64,000 bases of DNA, taken from assembly GCF_019393635.1 (NCBI RefSeq), contig NC_057863.1, forward strand, positions 31,562,814 through 31,626,813. Reading direction: 5' to 3'. How positions within the stretch are numbered: the stretch's first letter is position 1; the number at the start of each line of letters is the position of its first letter. Below are positions 46,134 to 58,318 of the stretch, in pieces. Both the position numbers and the translations under genes were made by a program. Below the pieces are notes generated by a model. That model saw only the letters and a program-made list of their open reading frames with translations. It did not search any database and had not been told where the DNA came from. This stretch comes from Dromiciops gliroides (taxonomy: Eukaryota; Chordata; Mammalia; Microbiotheria; Microbiotheriidae).

Positions 46134-46635
46134 GTAAGAAATGATGAGCAAGTGAATTTCAGAGAAACCTGGAAGGACTTACATGAACTGATGCTGAGTG
46201 AGATGAGCAGAACCAGGAGAACATTGCACACAGTATCAACAACATTATGTGTTGATCAGCTGTGATAGATGTGACTCTTCTCAGCAATACAATGGTCCAA
46301 GATAGTTCCAAAGGACTCATGATGGAAAATGTTCTCCAAATCCAGAAAAAAAGAACTATGGAATCTAGATGCAGATTGAACCATACTATTTTTATTTTTT
46401 TTCTTTTCTGAGGTTTTTCCTTTTTGCTCTGATCCTTCTTTCACAGCAGGACTAATGCAGAAATATGTCTAATGTGATGTACATTAGATAACCTATATCA
46501 GATTGCTTGCTGTCTTGGGGAGGAGGGAGGGAGGGGAGGGAGGGAGAAAACTTTGAAACTAGAAATCTTATAAAAACAAATGTTGAAAACTGTCTCCACA
46601 TGTAACTGAAAAATAATAAAATACTTTAATGAAAA
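46134..46635 (+). mobile_element. young-looking 5'-truncated L1 insertion
   Basis: 502 bp of L1 ORF2 C-terminus (FRETWKDLHELMMSEMS-type codons, sense) plus 3' UTR and an A8 tail, between perfect 17-bp duplications AAAAGTATATTGCACAG (46117-46133 and 46636-46652). Confidence 0.95.
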
Positions 46636-46652
46636 AAAAGTATATTGCACAG

Positions 46653-46980
46653 TACTTTACCCCTTCCCAGGAGAGCTTATTGTCACACATTTACCAGCCC
46701 ACCATTGACCCCAATCTCCTTTACAGAAGATGTCAATGATTTCCATCTCCTATGCAACATAATTCTAGGATCTAGCCTTGTAGTGAGAGAAGAGAGATTT
46801 CCTGAGCAGTGCCAACCTAAGGGTTTGCCTTTGGAGTTATCCCCAAGGAAGGAAAATGGCCAAGAAAGTCCTGTGTAGAGTCAGGAGGGCATCCTGGAGA
46901 GGAATGGAGGCTTAGTTACGCAGGGCATCCTCCTTGAAATGGAGGTCTGGGAAGAACTAGACAATCAGAGGGAGAGGTGG
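46653..46980. other. intergenic, no recognised feature
   Basis: Unique sequence. Confidence 0.4.
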
Positions 46981-47037
46981 AAGGGACCTTTCTTTTTCTT
47001 TTCTTTTCTTTCTTTCTTTTTTTTTTTTTAAAAAGAA

Positions 47038-48250
47038 TTTATTATTTATTTATTTTAAACATTCATTAAAAAAATTTTTTTTTGAGTTCTGAATTCTCTG
47101 CCTCTTTCGGGCCCCTCCTCTATCCATTGAGAAGGCAAGCAGTAAATATCAATTATACATGTGAAATCATGTAAAACGTTTCCATAATAGCAATGTCGCA
47201 AAAGGAAAAGCAAGAAAAGTAAAGAAAGTGAAAGAAAAATTATGCTTCAATCTGCACTCAGCTTGATCAGTTCTCTTTCTGGAGGTGGATAGTATTTTTT
47301 TAAACCACTCTTTGGACTTGTCTTGGATCATTGTATTGATCAGAGTAGCTAAGTCTTTCATAGTTGATCATCATGCAATATTGCTGTTTCTGTGTACGAT
47401 GTTCTTCTGGTTCTGCTCACTTCACTTTGTATCAGTTCATATACATCTTCTGAAACCATCCTGCTCATCATTTCTTTTTTTTTTTTTTTTAGTGAGACAA
47501 TTGGGGTTAAGTGACTTGCCCAGGGTCACACAGCTAGTAAGTGTTAAGTGTCTGAGGTCAGATTTGAACTCAGGTACTCCTGACTCCAGGGCCAGTGCTC
47601 TATCCACTGCACCACCTAGCCACCCCCTGCTCATCATTTCTTATAGCACAATAGTACTCCATCACAATCATATGCCACAACTTGTTCAGTCATTCCTCAA
47701 TTGATGGGTATCTCTTCAATTTCCAATTCTTTGTTACCACAAAAGGCTGCTATAAATATTTTTGTATATATAGATCCTTGTCCTTTTCCTTTGATCTCTT
47801 TGGGACACAGACCTAGTAGTGGTACTGCTGGGTCAAAGGGTATGCATGGTTTTATAGTCCTTTGGAGATAGTTCCAAATTGTTCTCCAGAATGGTTGGAG
47901 CAGTTCACAGCTCCGCCAACAGTGCATGTGTCCCAATTTTTCTATATCCCCTCCAACATTTTTCATTTTCCTTTTCTATCATATTAGCCAATCTGATAGG
48001 TGTGAGGTGGTATCTCAGAGTTGTTTTAATGTGCATTTCTCTAATCAATAGTGATTTAGAGCATTTCTTCACATGACTACAGAGGTTTGATTTCTTCTTC
48101 TGAAAACTGCCTGTCCATATCTATACGTTTGCCAATTTTTCAATTGGGAAATGGTTGTCATTTTTTTTTAATAAATTTGACTCAATTCCCTACATATTTG
48201 AGAAATGATACTTTTACCAGAGAAACTTGCCGTGAATTTTTTTTTCTCAG
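47038..48250 (-). mobile_element. L1 LINE, ORF2 C-terminus and 3' UTR, SINE-split
   Basis: The reverse frame 47966-47697 reads L1 ORF2 text (CELLQPFWRTIWNYLQRT, then IPFDPAVPLLGL, then TKIFIAAF), matching the conserved placental L1 order. It is the clearest L1 peptide here. Not intact. Confidence 0.92.
47477..47626 (-). repeat. WSINE1-like SINE, A-type, nested in L1
   Basis: Antisense; perfect 16-bp duplication CTGCTCATCATTTCTT at 47461-47476 and 47627-47642 within L1 sequence. Confidence 0.96.
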
Positions 48251-48339
48251 TTTCCAACTTTCCTGACAGAAGATACTTTCAATGTGAGAAGTAGTCTAGG
48301 GTTGAAGTGAGAGTCAGGAGTGCAGGCTTGAGAAGAATG

Positions 48340-48522
48340 GAGAGAGAGAGACAGAGAAGAGAGACAGATACAGACACAGACAGACAGAGAGACAGAAAGA
48401 CAGAGAAACAGAGACACACAGACACAGAGACAAACAGAGAGACAGAGAAACAGAGAGAAAGGGAGAACGAAAGAGAGGAGAGAGAGGACAGAGACATAGT
48501 AAGAGTATTGAGAGAGAGAGAG
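48340..48522. repeat. (GAGACA)n purine-rich repeat
   Basis: AGAGAC/ACAGAC units for about 180 bp. Confidence 0.93.
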
Positions 48523-49075
48523 GTCTAAACATTGTGCTTTTTAGAGAAAGAAGAGAATCATTCACATTGCCTATGAATCTCAAGGAGCAGTGAAGGGGAC
48601 TCCTGACATGGGGAAGCAAGGCACCTGGACCTTGTCACACACAGTGCCACCCTCCCCCACCCAAATTACAGGCAGTGATTCAGACAGTGAGTGGGAGGGC
48701 CACTGTTGGCTTAGTATCCCCCAAAGAGGATTGTCTTTCAGGAGAAGCTTATGGAATCTGAGCATTGCATGGGTTTTCTGTGACTGCTTATAAGTTCCTA
48801 TACATCCTTTGAGTGCTTTTGGCATTTTGGTCTTCTTCATTTTCCGCCTGATTTTTTTATTGTCAGTTTGAGTGCTTGTATTAGAGTCAGAGAGCCTTTC
48901 ACCCAGATCTGGGTGGATTTGGATATAGGTTAAGCTTATTTGGAGATTTTTCTGGAAAGAGCTCCATGTGGGGTCATAATGAACCAAAGAAGGAAAATGA
49001 CCCTTTTGGGTCAGTGCCCAGGATTGGACCTGATCCATGTGAACCCAAAGGCTTTGAGGAACCCTGGGCCATCAG

Positions 49076-49076
<1 letters not shown>
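48523..49076. other. intergenic unique sequence
   Basis: A 152-codon reverse frame (49038-48580) crosses this stretch. It is not repeat-derived in its body but shows no recognised domain, so it is not called a gene. Confidence 0.35.

Positions 49077-49129
<53 letters not shown>
49077..49129. repeat. (AC)26 microsatellite
   Basis: Uninterrupted AC. Confidence 0.97.
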
Positions 49130-49131
<2 letters not shown>

Positions 49132-50820
49132 CAAACAAAAACTTAAAATGAAAACTTTTCTTTTGTAAAATAGAAATGGGTTACACAAAGAGAAACCTAC
49201 AGTGGAAAATGACGGCAAGGATGGTTTTGCAAGGACAATATCTTTAACATTTTATATACAGGCAAGATGGGACTACCTTCATAAAACAGATCCCATCTGA
49301 AGCAAGATATTAAGTACGTAAGGGTGATGAAGAGTTCAGGGTACTTAGTACTGAGAGGCAGGTAGTAGTAGAAAGAGTTTAGCAAGACATAGGTTCAAAT
49401 ACTGTCTCTGATACTTAGTAACATCTGACCTTGAGTAAGTCTCTGAACAAAATCTCAGAGTAGGGAGGGACCCCAGAGGCCTCTTGGGAAAGTGAAAGTG
49501 AACTCAAGTTAAATGCCAGTGAGTTTGTCTTTGCCTTCCCCATAATTCTAATAATGTTGCATAAAGCTCATGTATTGGCAAGTTGCTTTATGACCTTTTT
49601 TATTATACATATGTGTATATGTATAATAAATATGTATATATATAGACATACATATATATATATTATATATATAGACACACAGAAGAGATCGAAATAGAGC
49701 TATAGAGAGAATAAAGGAATCCAGATTGCAAAGAGTTGATTCGTGAGCAGGAGGTGAAAAAGCAGAGGGGTTGGGAGTAGAGAACTTTTTCTACAAATTT
49801 GGCTTTGATAGGGAAAAGAGCTACAGTTTGAGATGATGTAAACGGAAGAAAAAAAATACCTTTCATTGATGCTCTTTTCTTCCTTTTTATCATAATTATT
49901 TCTGTTAATAAAATAAACTCTGCACTGAAACCCCTTTTATACCACCCCAAAAAAGAATTAAGCAAAGACAAACAAATTCCCTAGAGTGAATGCATCTGAT
50001 AAAGTATGTCATTCTGACTCAGTAGAAACTCATTTCTCCCATGATGAGGGAAGCTGTTTCATTTTCCATTCTCTAAAACCATCATGGGGGGAGTGAGGTC
50101 CACATCCTAACCCTTGCACCACTATGTAAATTGGGCAACTTTTTCCATAAAAAGGTAGCATCCTTAGGACTGACTTGGCTTGGTGGTTCACATGATTTCC
50201 CAGTCACCTGAGTAAAAGAGGCCAACCAGTGAACTGACCTGAGAGCCTTCCTTTTAGTGCTACTTTTGTTTGCATTGTGGTAATCATTGTGTATATAGGG
50301 TTTTTGTTATTTTGTTTGTTTTTGGTTCTGCTTATTTCATTCTGAATCACACATTTTTCAATGGAGCTGTGATTTCATCATGGTGAGAGTTTCCTCTAAG
50401 ACCTGCAGATCTCAAACCATTTATGCCTGCTCACTCTACGTTCTCCTAAAAGTTTCCCATAGAAGGACCACCCAATGTGCTGGGTGCCTTCTTTGATTGG
50501 CATGTTGGCCATCTATCTGTCATCCCTTGCGACAAACTCATCTTTTTCTGTCATACAATCTTCGTTATATGTTGTAGCCTGTTCACACTCATTGCATACC
50601 TCTCTGTTGCCCTCTCCGTGTTGCCCATCTTAAGTTCATCAGAGGCAGTGCCATTCAGCAACACCTGTACAATGTTAGTACTGAAAAGATGGGCCTTTGA
50701 TATTATGGGAAGCTTAGGGGAGAGTAAAAATGCTTTGTAATTTTCTGGAAGCAATCCAGGCTCATTTCCCCTCCTTTTCTAATTCTGGGCCTAGTTCACT
50801 GTCCATCTTTTTGTCTATTC

Positions 50821-50823
<3 letters not shown>
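49130..50823. other. intergenic; AT repeat at 49601-49676
   Basis: TATATA-rich tract at 49601-49676; MIR-like trace at 49355-49450; otherwise unique with no gene. Confidence 0.4.

Positions 50824-50886
<63 letters not shown>
50824..50886. repeat. (AC)31 microsatellite
   Basis: Uninterrupted AC. Confidence 0.97.
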
Positions 50887-50888
<2 letters not shown>

Positions 50889-51299
50889 CATGGATATCTT
50901 TACTATCCAAATATGAGAGTTGCCTAAATAGAATTCTAGGGCTTTGTCCCAACTTGTGCTGGCAAATCAGGTCCTAGAGTGGGGTTAAATGTCCCCGCAG
51001 ATTCTCAAGGTAATACTGAGGGGTTTGGGGTATCTTTCAAATGCTATTGGTTCAAGCCCCCATTCTGATGCATTCTCTCCAATATCAATTGCCAGTTACA
51101 GTTGACATCTGATCTGTATTATTCATTGGACCAGCTACTGGGGCCTCATTATCTATTTAACCAGTTATTGCCTCAATATCATTGTTAAGCAATTAACAGA
51201 AGACAAGAAACTATCATGGAATACCTACGTGTCCTCTGAAATGGCAATTGGGGCTTGCCATTCCAGAGCCCCATCACATGCGGGGAAGGACATGGGAAG

Positions 51300-51560
51300 G
51301 GAATAAGCATTTATATGACTTACTACATTCCAGGCACTGTGCTAAGTGCTTTACAAATGGTATTTCATTTGATCCCCACACAGCCCTGCAAAGTAGATAA
51401 TGACATTATCATTCCCATTTTATAGCTGAGGAAGCTGAGGCAAACAGAGGTTAAATGAGTTACCAATGGTCTCAGAGCTACTAAGTATCTAAGGGTAGAT
51501 TTGAACTCAGCTCTTCCTGATTCCAGGCCCAGTGCTTTATCCACTGAACCATCTAGCTGA
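51300..51560 (-). repeat. MON1/MIR-like SINE
   Basis: Reverse full copy: CCAGGCACTGTGCTAAGTGC to TTTATCCACTGAACCATCTAGC. Confidence 0.85.
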
Positions 51561-51629
51561 CTGGGTCTTCATTGGCCAGTGCTCCCATTATGCTGATAAT
51601 AGACATCCTCCATCCATTTGAATAATTTC

Positions 51630-51736
51630 TTTTTTTTTTAATAAAGTATTTTATTTTTTTCCTGTTACATGTAAAGATAGTTCTCAACTTTTGTTTATAC
51701 AAGCTTTCCAATTTCAGATTTTTCTCCCTCCCTCCC
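51630..51736 (-). mobile_element. very short L1 3' end insertion (107 bp)
   Basis: Only L1 poly-A and 3' UTR (reverse), between perfect 16-bp duplications CCATTTGAATAATTTC (51614-51629, 51737-51752). Confidence 0.95.
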
Positions 51737-51752
51737 CCATTTGAATAATTTC

Positions 51753-52305
51753 ATAAAAGTCTCCCCACATTTCTCTGAATTCTTCAAATACATAATTTAT
51801 TAATGCATAGTAACATTTCATTATCTTCACCTACCAAGTTTTTGTTTTGTTTTGAAGGCATTTGCCAATCAGTGGGTCCCTCCTTTGTTTCTAGTTCCAC
51901 ATTAAGGTTTTTTATGGATTAGGGAATTATAGGCATGTTTGTAGACAGCAGGGAAAGAGCCAGGACCACATAGCTAGTGATCATCAGAGCCAGGATTCAA
52001 GCCAGATGTCTCTTAACTCAAAGACGAATTCTCCTTCAATTCAATTAATTCTACTTTTTGGATCTTGACTCTGTCATCCAAAATGTTTGCTGTATCTCCA
52101 GCTCATTCTAGTTATCACTTCACCTAAGTAATTTATAAAAGGCTGGCTGTCACAAGACCAAAGACTCATTTTCCTAGATCCAGGATGATTATATCTGTCC
52201 CTTAGGGTTCCAACAGTACCCTGAGAGGGTGGAGATTCCTCTTTTCCAGTGCCATTGACTTGAGCCCCTACCAGTTCTGTTTGGTGCCTAATCCCACAGC
52301 CATTT
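51753..52305. other. intergenic; MIR-like trace near 51955-52020
   Basis: CAGGACCACATAGCTAGTGATC is a reverse MIR core; the rest is unique. Confidence 0.4.
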
Positions 52306-52317
52306 AATATCAATTAG

Positions 52318-52499
52318 GTTTTTGTTGTTGTTGTTGTGTTGTGTTGTTTTGTTTTGTTTTTTTAGTGAGGCAATTGGGGTTAAGTGACTTGCCCAGGGTC
52401 ACACAGCTAGTAAGTGTTAAGTGTCTGAGGCCGGATTTGAACTCGGGTCCTCCTGACTCCAGGGCCGGTGCTCTATCCACTGCACCGCCTAGCTGCCCC
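52318..52499 (-). repeat. WSINE1-like SINE, A-type
   Basis: Antisense with (TTG)n/T tail; duplication AATATCAATTAG at 52306-52317 and 52500-52511. Confidence 0.95.
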
Positions 52500-52607
52500 A
52501 ATATCAATTAGTTTTTATAAAAATATATTTACTTTGAAGATATAGTGAGAATAAAAATACAAACATGTTTCTCCAACAGCTCCAGGGCATACTCTCTTTC
52601 TTTCTTT

Positions 52608-52746
52608 CTTAATTGAGCAGTGAGGATTAAGTGACTTGCCCAGGGTCACACAGCTAGTAAGTGTCAAGTGTCTGAGGCTGGATTCAAACTCAGGTCCCCC
52701 TGAATCCAGGGCCTGTGCTTTATCCAGTGCATCACCTAGCTGCCCC
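52608..52746 (-). repeat. WSINE1-like SINE, B-type
   Basis: Antisense; CTTT-rich tail; GATTCAAACTC and CATCACC show private changes. Confidence 0.92.
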
Positions 52747-52816
52747 TGTTCTATGTTGGTTTCTGAGGAGAATGGGCTCATACATATCCCATTTTCCACA
52801 TAGCATCAGTACCATC

Positions 52817-53054
52817 GTTGTTGTTGAGTTATATCTGACTCTGTGACCCCATTTCGGGTTTTCTCGATAAAGATAATGGAGTGGTTTGCCATTTCCTTCT
52901 TCAGCTCATTTTACACATGGGGCCAACTGAGGTAAACAGGGTTAAGTGACTTGCTTAGGGTCACATAGCTAGTAAGTCTCTGAGGCTAGATTTGAACTCA
53001 GGTCTTCCTGACTCCTGGCTTAGTGCTCTATCTGGTATGCCTCCTAGCTGCCCA
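52817..53054 (-). repeat. MAR1-like SINE (RTE tail)
   Basis: GTTGTTGTTGAGTTATATC, CTGTGACCCCATTTCGGG...CCTCCTAGCTGCCC. Confidence 0.9.
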
Positions 53055-53069
53055 CCCTCATGTTTATAT

Positions 53070-53475
53070 CTAAATCAATCAATCAGTAAGCAATTATTAA
53101 TCACCTACTATATGCCAAGTACTGCGCTAAGTGCTGGGGATACAAAAAGAAGCAAAAGACAGTCCCTGCCTACAAAGAGCTCACAATTTAATGGGGGAGA
53201 AAACATGCAAACCATTCTATACAAAACTAGCTATATACAGAATAAATAAGGAATACTTCAGAGAAGGAAGGACCACAATTAAGAGGGTTTGGGAAAGGCT
53301 CCTTGTAGGAGATGGGGTTTTAGTTGAGACTTACAGGAAGCCAGGAAAGTCAGTAGTTGGAGTGAATGAGGGAGAGCATTCCAGGTATCGAAAATAGCCA
53401 GAGCTGAAAGGAAGAGCATCTGTCGTTCATGGAACAGCCTCAGGAGGCCAGTGTCACTGGGCCACAGAGGACCCA
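53070..53475 (-). repeat. L2 3' end and ORF2 terminus
   Basis: AAGTACTGCGCTAAGTGCTGG, GACAGTCCCTGCCTACAAAG, GAACAGCCTCAGGAGGCC; the reverse frame reads AIFDTWNALPHSLQ, the L2 C-terminal NALP motif. Confidence 0.85.
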
Positions 53476-53892
53476 TCTGGGAGCATCAACGCCAGCTAGG
53501 TGAGTCTTTGTCTCAGGCACCAATGATCTCCCAGAGATCATTCCTTGCTCACTGGGAAATTGATGCTGGGCTGGCGGCAAAACCTGGATACTGGGACCTG
53601 AGACATCAAGACACCTGGAAACTCAGAGACTCATCTGACCTTTTGAAACTCAAGTTTGAAGCATCCCATCTTTTCATCTAAAAGAGAAAAGAACAAACAG
53701 GGAGACAACAAGACCTTCAGATGCCATGTCTGGCGGGAGGGCCAAGGCCTCTCTCCCTTTGTGGCTGTTTCTTACCAAACACCACCAGAAGAGTCAAATG
53801 AAGAGTAAGCAGCCAAAGGGAATGTGACTGAATAACAAAAGGCTGAGTTTCCAGTTGACAATGCCTTTTGAAGTTAGTCAATGGAAAAGGTG
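53476..53892. other. intergenic unique sequence
   Basis: No gene or repeat recognised. Confidence 0.4.
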
Positions 53893-54135
53893 ATTTTCTT
53901 GTTCAGTGGTGTCCGACTCATTTTTTGTGACCCCCATTTGGAGTTTTCTTGGCAAAGATACTGCAATGCTTTGCCATTTCCTTCTCCATCTCACTTGACA
54001 GATGAGGAACAGAGGTAAACAGGGTTAAGTGATTTGCTGGGGATCACAGAGCTAGTAAGTATCTCAAGGGGGATTTGAACTCATGAGGATGTCATCTTGA
54101 TTTCAAACCCACTGCTCTCTTCCATTGCCCCAACC
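53893..54135 (-). repeat. MAR1-like SINE (RTE tail)
   Basis: TTGTTCAGTGGTGTCCGACTC...GAGTTTTCTTGGCAAAG...GAACTCATGAGGATG. Confidence 0.85.
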
Positions 54136-54289
54136 AGGTGATTAGCAGAAGTACCTTGGGGAGACTAAAGCATACACCAGCATTCTGTAACTAGTTACTA
54201 ACAAACTGTAACTAACCAGACTGTAATCATTGTCATCACGATTATTTCAGATGGGGAGACATTGTCAAAGGTTCTCTGCTCATGTGCTG

Positions 54290-54465
54290 TATCTTGTTCC
54301 ACATATACTCTCTCATTGGGCTCTAGTGAGATGGGTGTTATTATTATCCCCACTTTACAGTGACTGCTTACCCAGCATCACCCGTCAAGTACATGGCTAA
54401 TTTGAACTCAAGACTTCCTGACTCTGAGCCTAGGGCTTTATCCATCATACCACCTAGATACCCCT
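54290..54465 (-). repeat. MIR-like SINE fragment
   Basis: TTATTATTATCCCCACTTTAC...TTTATCCATCATACCACCTAG. Confidence 0.7.
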
Positions 54466-56355
54466 TTATTTTTTGAGCAGGAATCATTCAAGGCTTTTGA
54501 TGCAGGGAGTATTAGATGGGGATTTTCCTTTACAAAGAGGCAGATAAAATGATGGGTAATTCAAAAGTCCCTTATTTTTGGCTTTGGAATTCAGACCCAG
54601 GCATGCACAGACTCTCTGCATCCATTCTGTGCTCAATCTTCCTGTTGGCAGCATAGGACCCAAATAAGCAGCGGAGATGAGGAGATCATGGATCATTCAC
54701 TAAATAGATAATCCCTGGTAATTAAGTTGGCCTCATGTGTGTTTGTCTGTGGACATGGGCCATTCTCTTTACCACCTGTAGTGATTGTTTTCTTTTTCCC
54801 CCGATTGTTTGTGTTTTGTGGGCCCTTTCACTATAACATCTGGACTGGAAGAGACAATGGCTGCTATTTTTCTTAAGGGTTTCTATAAAATCAATCTTGC
54901 AAATACTTCCCAAATATTAGGTAAGGCCTGCCAAAATTTGGTCCCGGATGAACCTCCCAGGATATGCTCAATCTAACCAAATCTCACTTGCTTAGTATTA
55001 GTCAAGTCCCAACCTGCAGTTTGGGGCCAGTGGCCTTGGGATCCAAAGAGGGAAATGCAATCTGCCAGGAACCTTCTGTGCTTTGCTGGATAGTGCAAAA
55101 ATTCTATTTTCCCCAATTAGTTCAAACAATTCCCTCTCCATTTAGACTCCCCTAACAACTCTTTTACTCCCCCCTTCCCCCAGGGGTGAATGAACAAGTT
55201 TTACCCTCTCATCACCAGGGGGTGAATGAACAAGAGTTTTCCTTCAGCAAATGACTCTGGCTTCTATCAGAAACACAGATGTTTTGGAGGCAAAACCAAA
55301 TAAAATGAATAGGGGAAATCAGCAGTTTGATATTGAGATTTTTTCTGCCCAAGGCATTTGGGCTTGTAAACAGACAGTTATTTTTATAGCTGATAAAATG
55401 GCTACTAAAAATTGATTACTAATGCCAGTTTTGAAATAACCTTTCTTTTTCTTGAGTGGGTGCTGGAGGGGCCTTTATGGTTTCCACAGATTACATCTTC
55501 CCACTTGGTTCACGGAGCAGGTACAGACAATTGGTTAAGACTAATGGCTGTCCACCCTTCTCACTTCAACCCTTGGGTTAGGTCATCTATGTTTTCAGAC
55601 TGGTTAAAAAAAAAAATCTCTCCCTGCAGGCTCACAGATGCTTCTGGTTCCCCCACTGACTCCACACTGAGCATCATTATCTCTGCAGAGCTTCTGTCTC
55701 TATGGTAATAACAGATGGGAAGTGCTACAGAATTATTCATGCTAGGGAAAGGAGACAGTCCAAAAGAGTGGGGGGGGGGGAGGAGAGCAGCCCTCCCTGG
55801 GGGAAAGAGAGGCTCAGTAACTGGGGAGGACAATAGTTGGGGGAAATGGGGGTGAAACTTTGGAGCAGAAGTGGGAGCTGAGCAGAGAGGAGGGGGAGGA
55901 GCTGCAAGGGAGGAAAGAGGAGAAAAATCTTTTGTCCCTGCTGTGTCTCAGCCATCCGGGAGAACTGCTGGCTCTATTTAAGCTGAGAGATGTTAGGGAG
56001 TGTCTGGAATACACCAAATGACAGAACTTGTGACAATAAAATAAGGGTCTAACAGGGACAGAAAATCGGGTACTTCCCCTCCCCCAAATCTCCCCAAACA
56101 ACACACTGAAGAAAACTCTGGGCCTGCTGAGTATTGAGTGCTTTAGTGCTGGGTGGGGACAGTTTCAATTCCTGATTTTTCAGGCTTCAGTAGAGTAAAA
56201 TGGATCTCGCCTCGGTCCAACCATACTACTGAACATCTTGAGAAGTAATTATGCTTTTTAAAAAGTAAGTATTCATTTCTCTTGAAACATGATTCTCCAC
56301 CTTCCTCCTCCTCCTCTTCCCCCAAACCCCAAACGAGAGAAAAGTTTTGAAATGG
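54466..56355. other. repeat-poor intergenic block
   Basis: 1.9 kb without a clear SINE or LINE. Contains a short tandem repeat (CAGGGGTGAATGAACAAG at 55181 and again, with one extra G, from 55216), a G10 run near 55771, and frames up to 98 codons without motifs. Confidence 0.45.
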
Positions 56356-56359
56356 GTTT

Positions 56360-56573
56360 ATTGTTCAGACGGGTCTGACTCTTCATGACCCCATTTGAGG
56401 TTGTCTTGCCAGAGGTACTGGAGGATATTGTCATTTCCTTCCCCAGTTTATTTTACAAATGAGGAAACTGAGGCAGACATGGGTTAAGTGACTTGCTCAG
56501 GATCACACAGCTAGTTAGTGTCTGAGGCTGGATTTGAACTGCCTGGCACTCTATCCACTGCCCCACCTAGTTA
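56360..56573 (-). repeat. MAR1-like SINE (RTE tail)
   Basis: TCTTCATGACCCCATTTGAGG to CACTGCCCCACCTAG, with a small internal deletion. Confidence 0.85.
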
Positions 56574-56574
56574 T

Positions 56575-56812
56575 TTAATAGCTAACATTTACATGCTGGT
56601 TCACAATTATTAATCTTACTTGATCCTGACACAGAAAACCTGGGAGGTAGGTGCTATTGTCATCATACCTTTTACAGATGAGCGAACTGAAGCAAAGAGA
56701 GATTGGGTGACTTGTCCAGGATCATACAGCTATAAGTGTTGGAGGTCCAGTTTGAACTCAGGTCTTTCTGACTCCAGGTCCAGAGATCGAATCATGGGAC
56801 CACCTAGCAAAT
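56575..56812 (-). repeat. MON1/MIR-like SINE
   Basis: TACTTGATCCTGACACAG...AGATGAGCGAACTGAAGC...GGGACCACCTAGC. Confidence 0.8.
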
Positions 56813-56879
56813 ATACTTTTTATGCCCATTCTTTCCTCTTTCCCACTTACATTTTTCTATTTCCAAAGAGACCTTTTTA

Positions 56880-57370
56880 GCAACAAACATTTATCTATGG
56901 CACCTCTCTGCTTCAGACAGCAGGTTAGGTGCCCAGGTTTTGAAGAACAAAACCCCAAACAGAACCAGAAATAGCCTCTCCCTTCAGGGAGCTTACATAC
57001 TGCTGGGCAGAGTTGGAGGAGGGTATGATAAACATGGAGCAGTGCAAAGAAACTGGATTTGAAGGCCAGGTACTTGGGTTAGAATCCTGACTTACTCTCT
57101 GTGACCATGGAGAAATCACTTTGCTTCTCTGGGATGCAGTTTTTCACCCCTAAAAAGGAAGGTCATTTATCCAGTCAGTCAACAAGCATTGATTAAGCAC
57201 TTACTGTGTGGCAGGCATTGTACTAAACTCTGGGATTACAAATAGAAGCAAAGAGTTCCTTAGGGACCTTCCATTCTAATGGGTTTTGTTTGGCTTTTGG
57301 GGGGATCCCTAGTGTTTAGCACAGTTCCTGGCACACAGTAAACGATGAATTACTGCTTGTTGATGGACTG
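56880..57370. repeat. L2 3' fragments and a MIR trace
   Basis: Reverse L2 ends at 56882-57005 and 57170-57290 (GTCAACAAGCATTGATTAAGC), MIR-like + strand text at 57040-57165, and a + strand L2 end at 57300-57372 (TTAGCACAGTTCCTGGCAC). Confidence 0.65.
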
Positions 57371-57949
57371 AAGTGGAAGATAACACATAAAGAGGAGGTT
57401 CTGACCACAGTTCCAAATGCTATGAAACTAAGTAACTAAGGTAATTTGAGGAGGAAGAACTATGATAGCTGATTATTTATACAGGAATTTCCCAAGTGTG
57501 CCTCACGTGATCCTCACAACAGGCATCCGACGGAGGTAGGACATGCTCACGGGATCATGGCTTTAGTGCTGGTTTTGGTCATCTTATGGATAGATAGGTA
57601 ACATTCATCCAGCACGGGAGGAAACTAAGGCACAGAGCAGTTACATGACAAGGAAGCAAGCAATGATTTCCTAAGAGCCTGCCGTGGGCCAGACAGACCT
57701 TGGGCCAGGCGCCGGGGACACAAGGTCACACGAAGGCCCCTATCCTCTGGACGCACTTACGTCCCTTATGCTCCGTCAATATCAGAGCTGCTCAGACACT
57801 TCCACCATGTTGGCAGAGCCTCTCCTCATCTCTAACGATTCTCTTATTCTTCCAGTTCTTGGGTGGTTAGTCTCCACTCCTTCGCTCCCCTCCCCTGAAA
57901 GTCAACCAATAAAAAAAAGAACCCTGGAAAAAAAAAAACCTCGCTATTG
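57371..57949. other. intergenic up to the CpG island
   Basis: MIR-like reverse trace near 57450-57660 (CCTCACGTGATCCTCACAAC; GGAGGAAACTAAGGCACAG). An 88-codon frame (57684-57950) has no motif. Confidence 0.4.
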
Positions 57950-58318
57950 ATGCTCTGGGTGTTTTAAATCGCACGAGGGGAGGGGCCCGGACCAGGGCCA
58001 GGGAGGGAGGGTGGCTGAGGCTTCGCTTGGGCTGCAACTTTTTTTTTTTCTCTTCCAGACGACCGACTCCCTGGCTGCCCGCGGGCCGAGGTCAGTTCAG
58101 GAGAGGAGCCTCAGAGCGCGCCCTGTTCCGGGACTGGAGTCCAGGGGCCTGGGGGGGAGGGGGCAGGGCCCGGGGCAGCCAGAGGCAAGGTCGGGGCGGG
58201 GCTCCCGTCTGCTGGTGCAGAGCTGGCTTTCTGGGGCGGGCTGGAGGCCCCGCGGTCTAGGAAGTATGGGGGGGGGGAGGGGGGAGGTTCTTGGAAAGAG
58301 GGGGAAGGGCGCCCGGGA

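Noticed and set aside
47697..47966. Functional reverse transcriptase gene
   Set aside because: Clear L1 ORF2 similarity, but only the C-terminal end is present and it is split by a SINE and stops.
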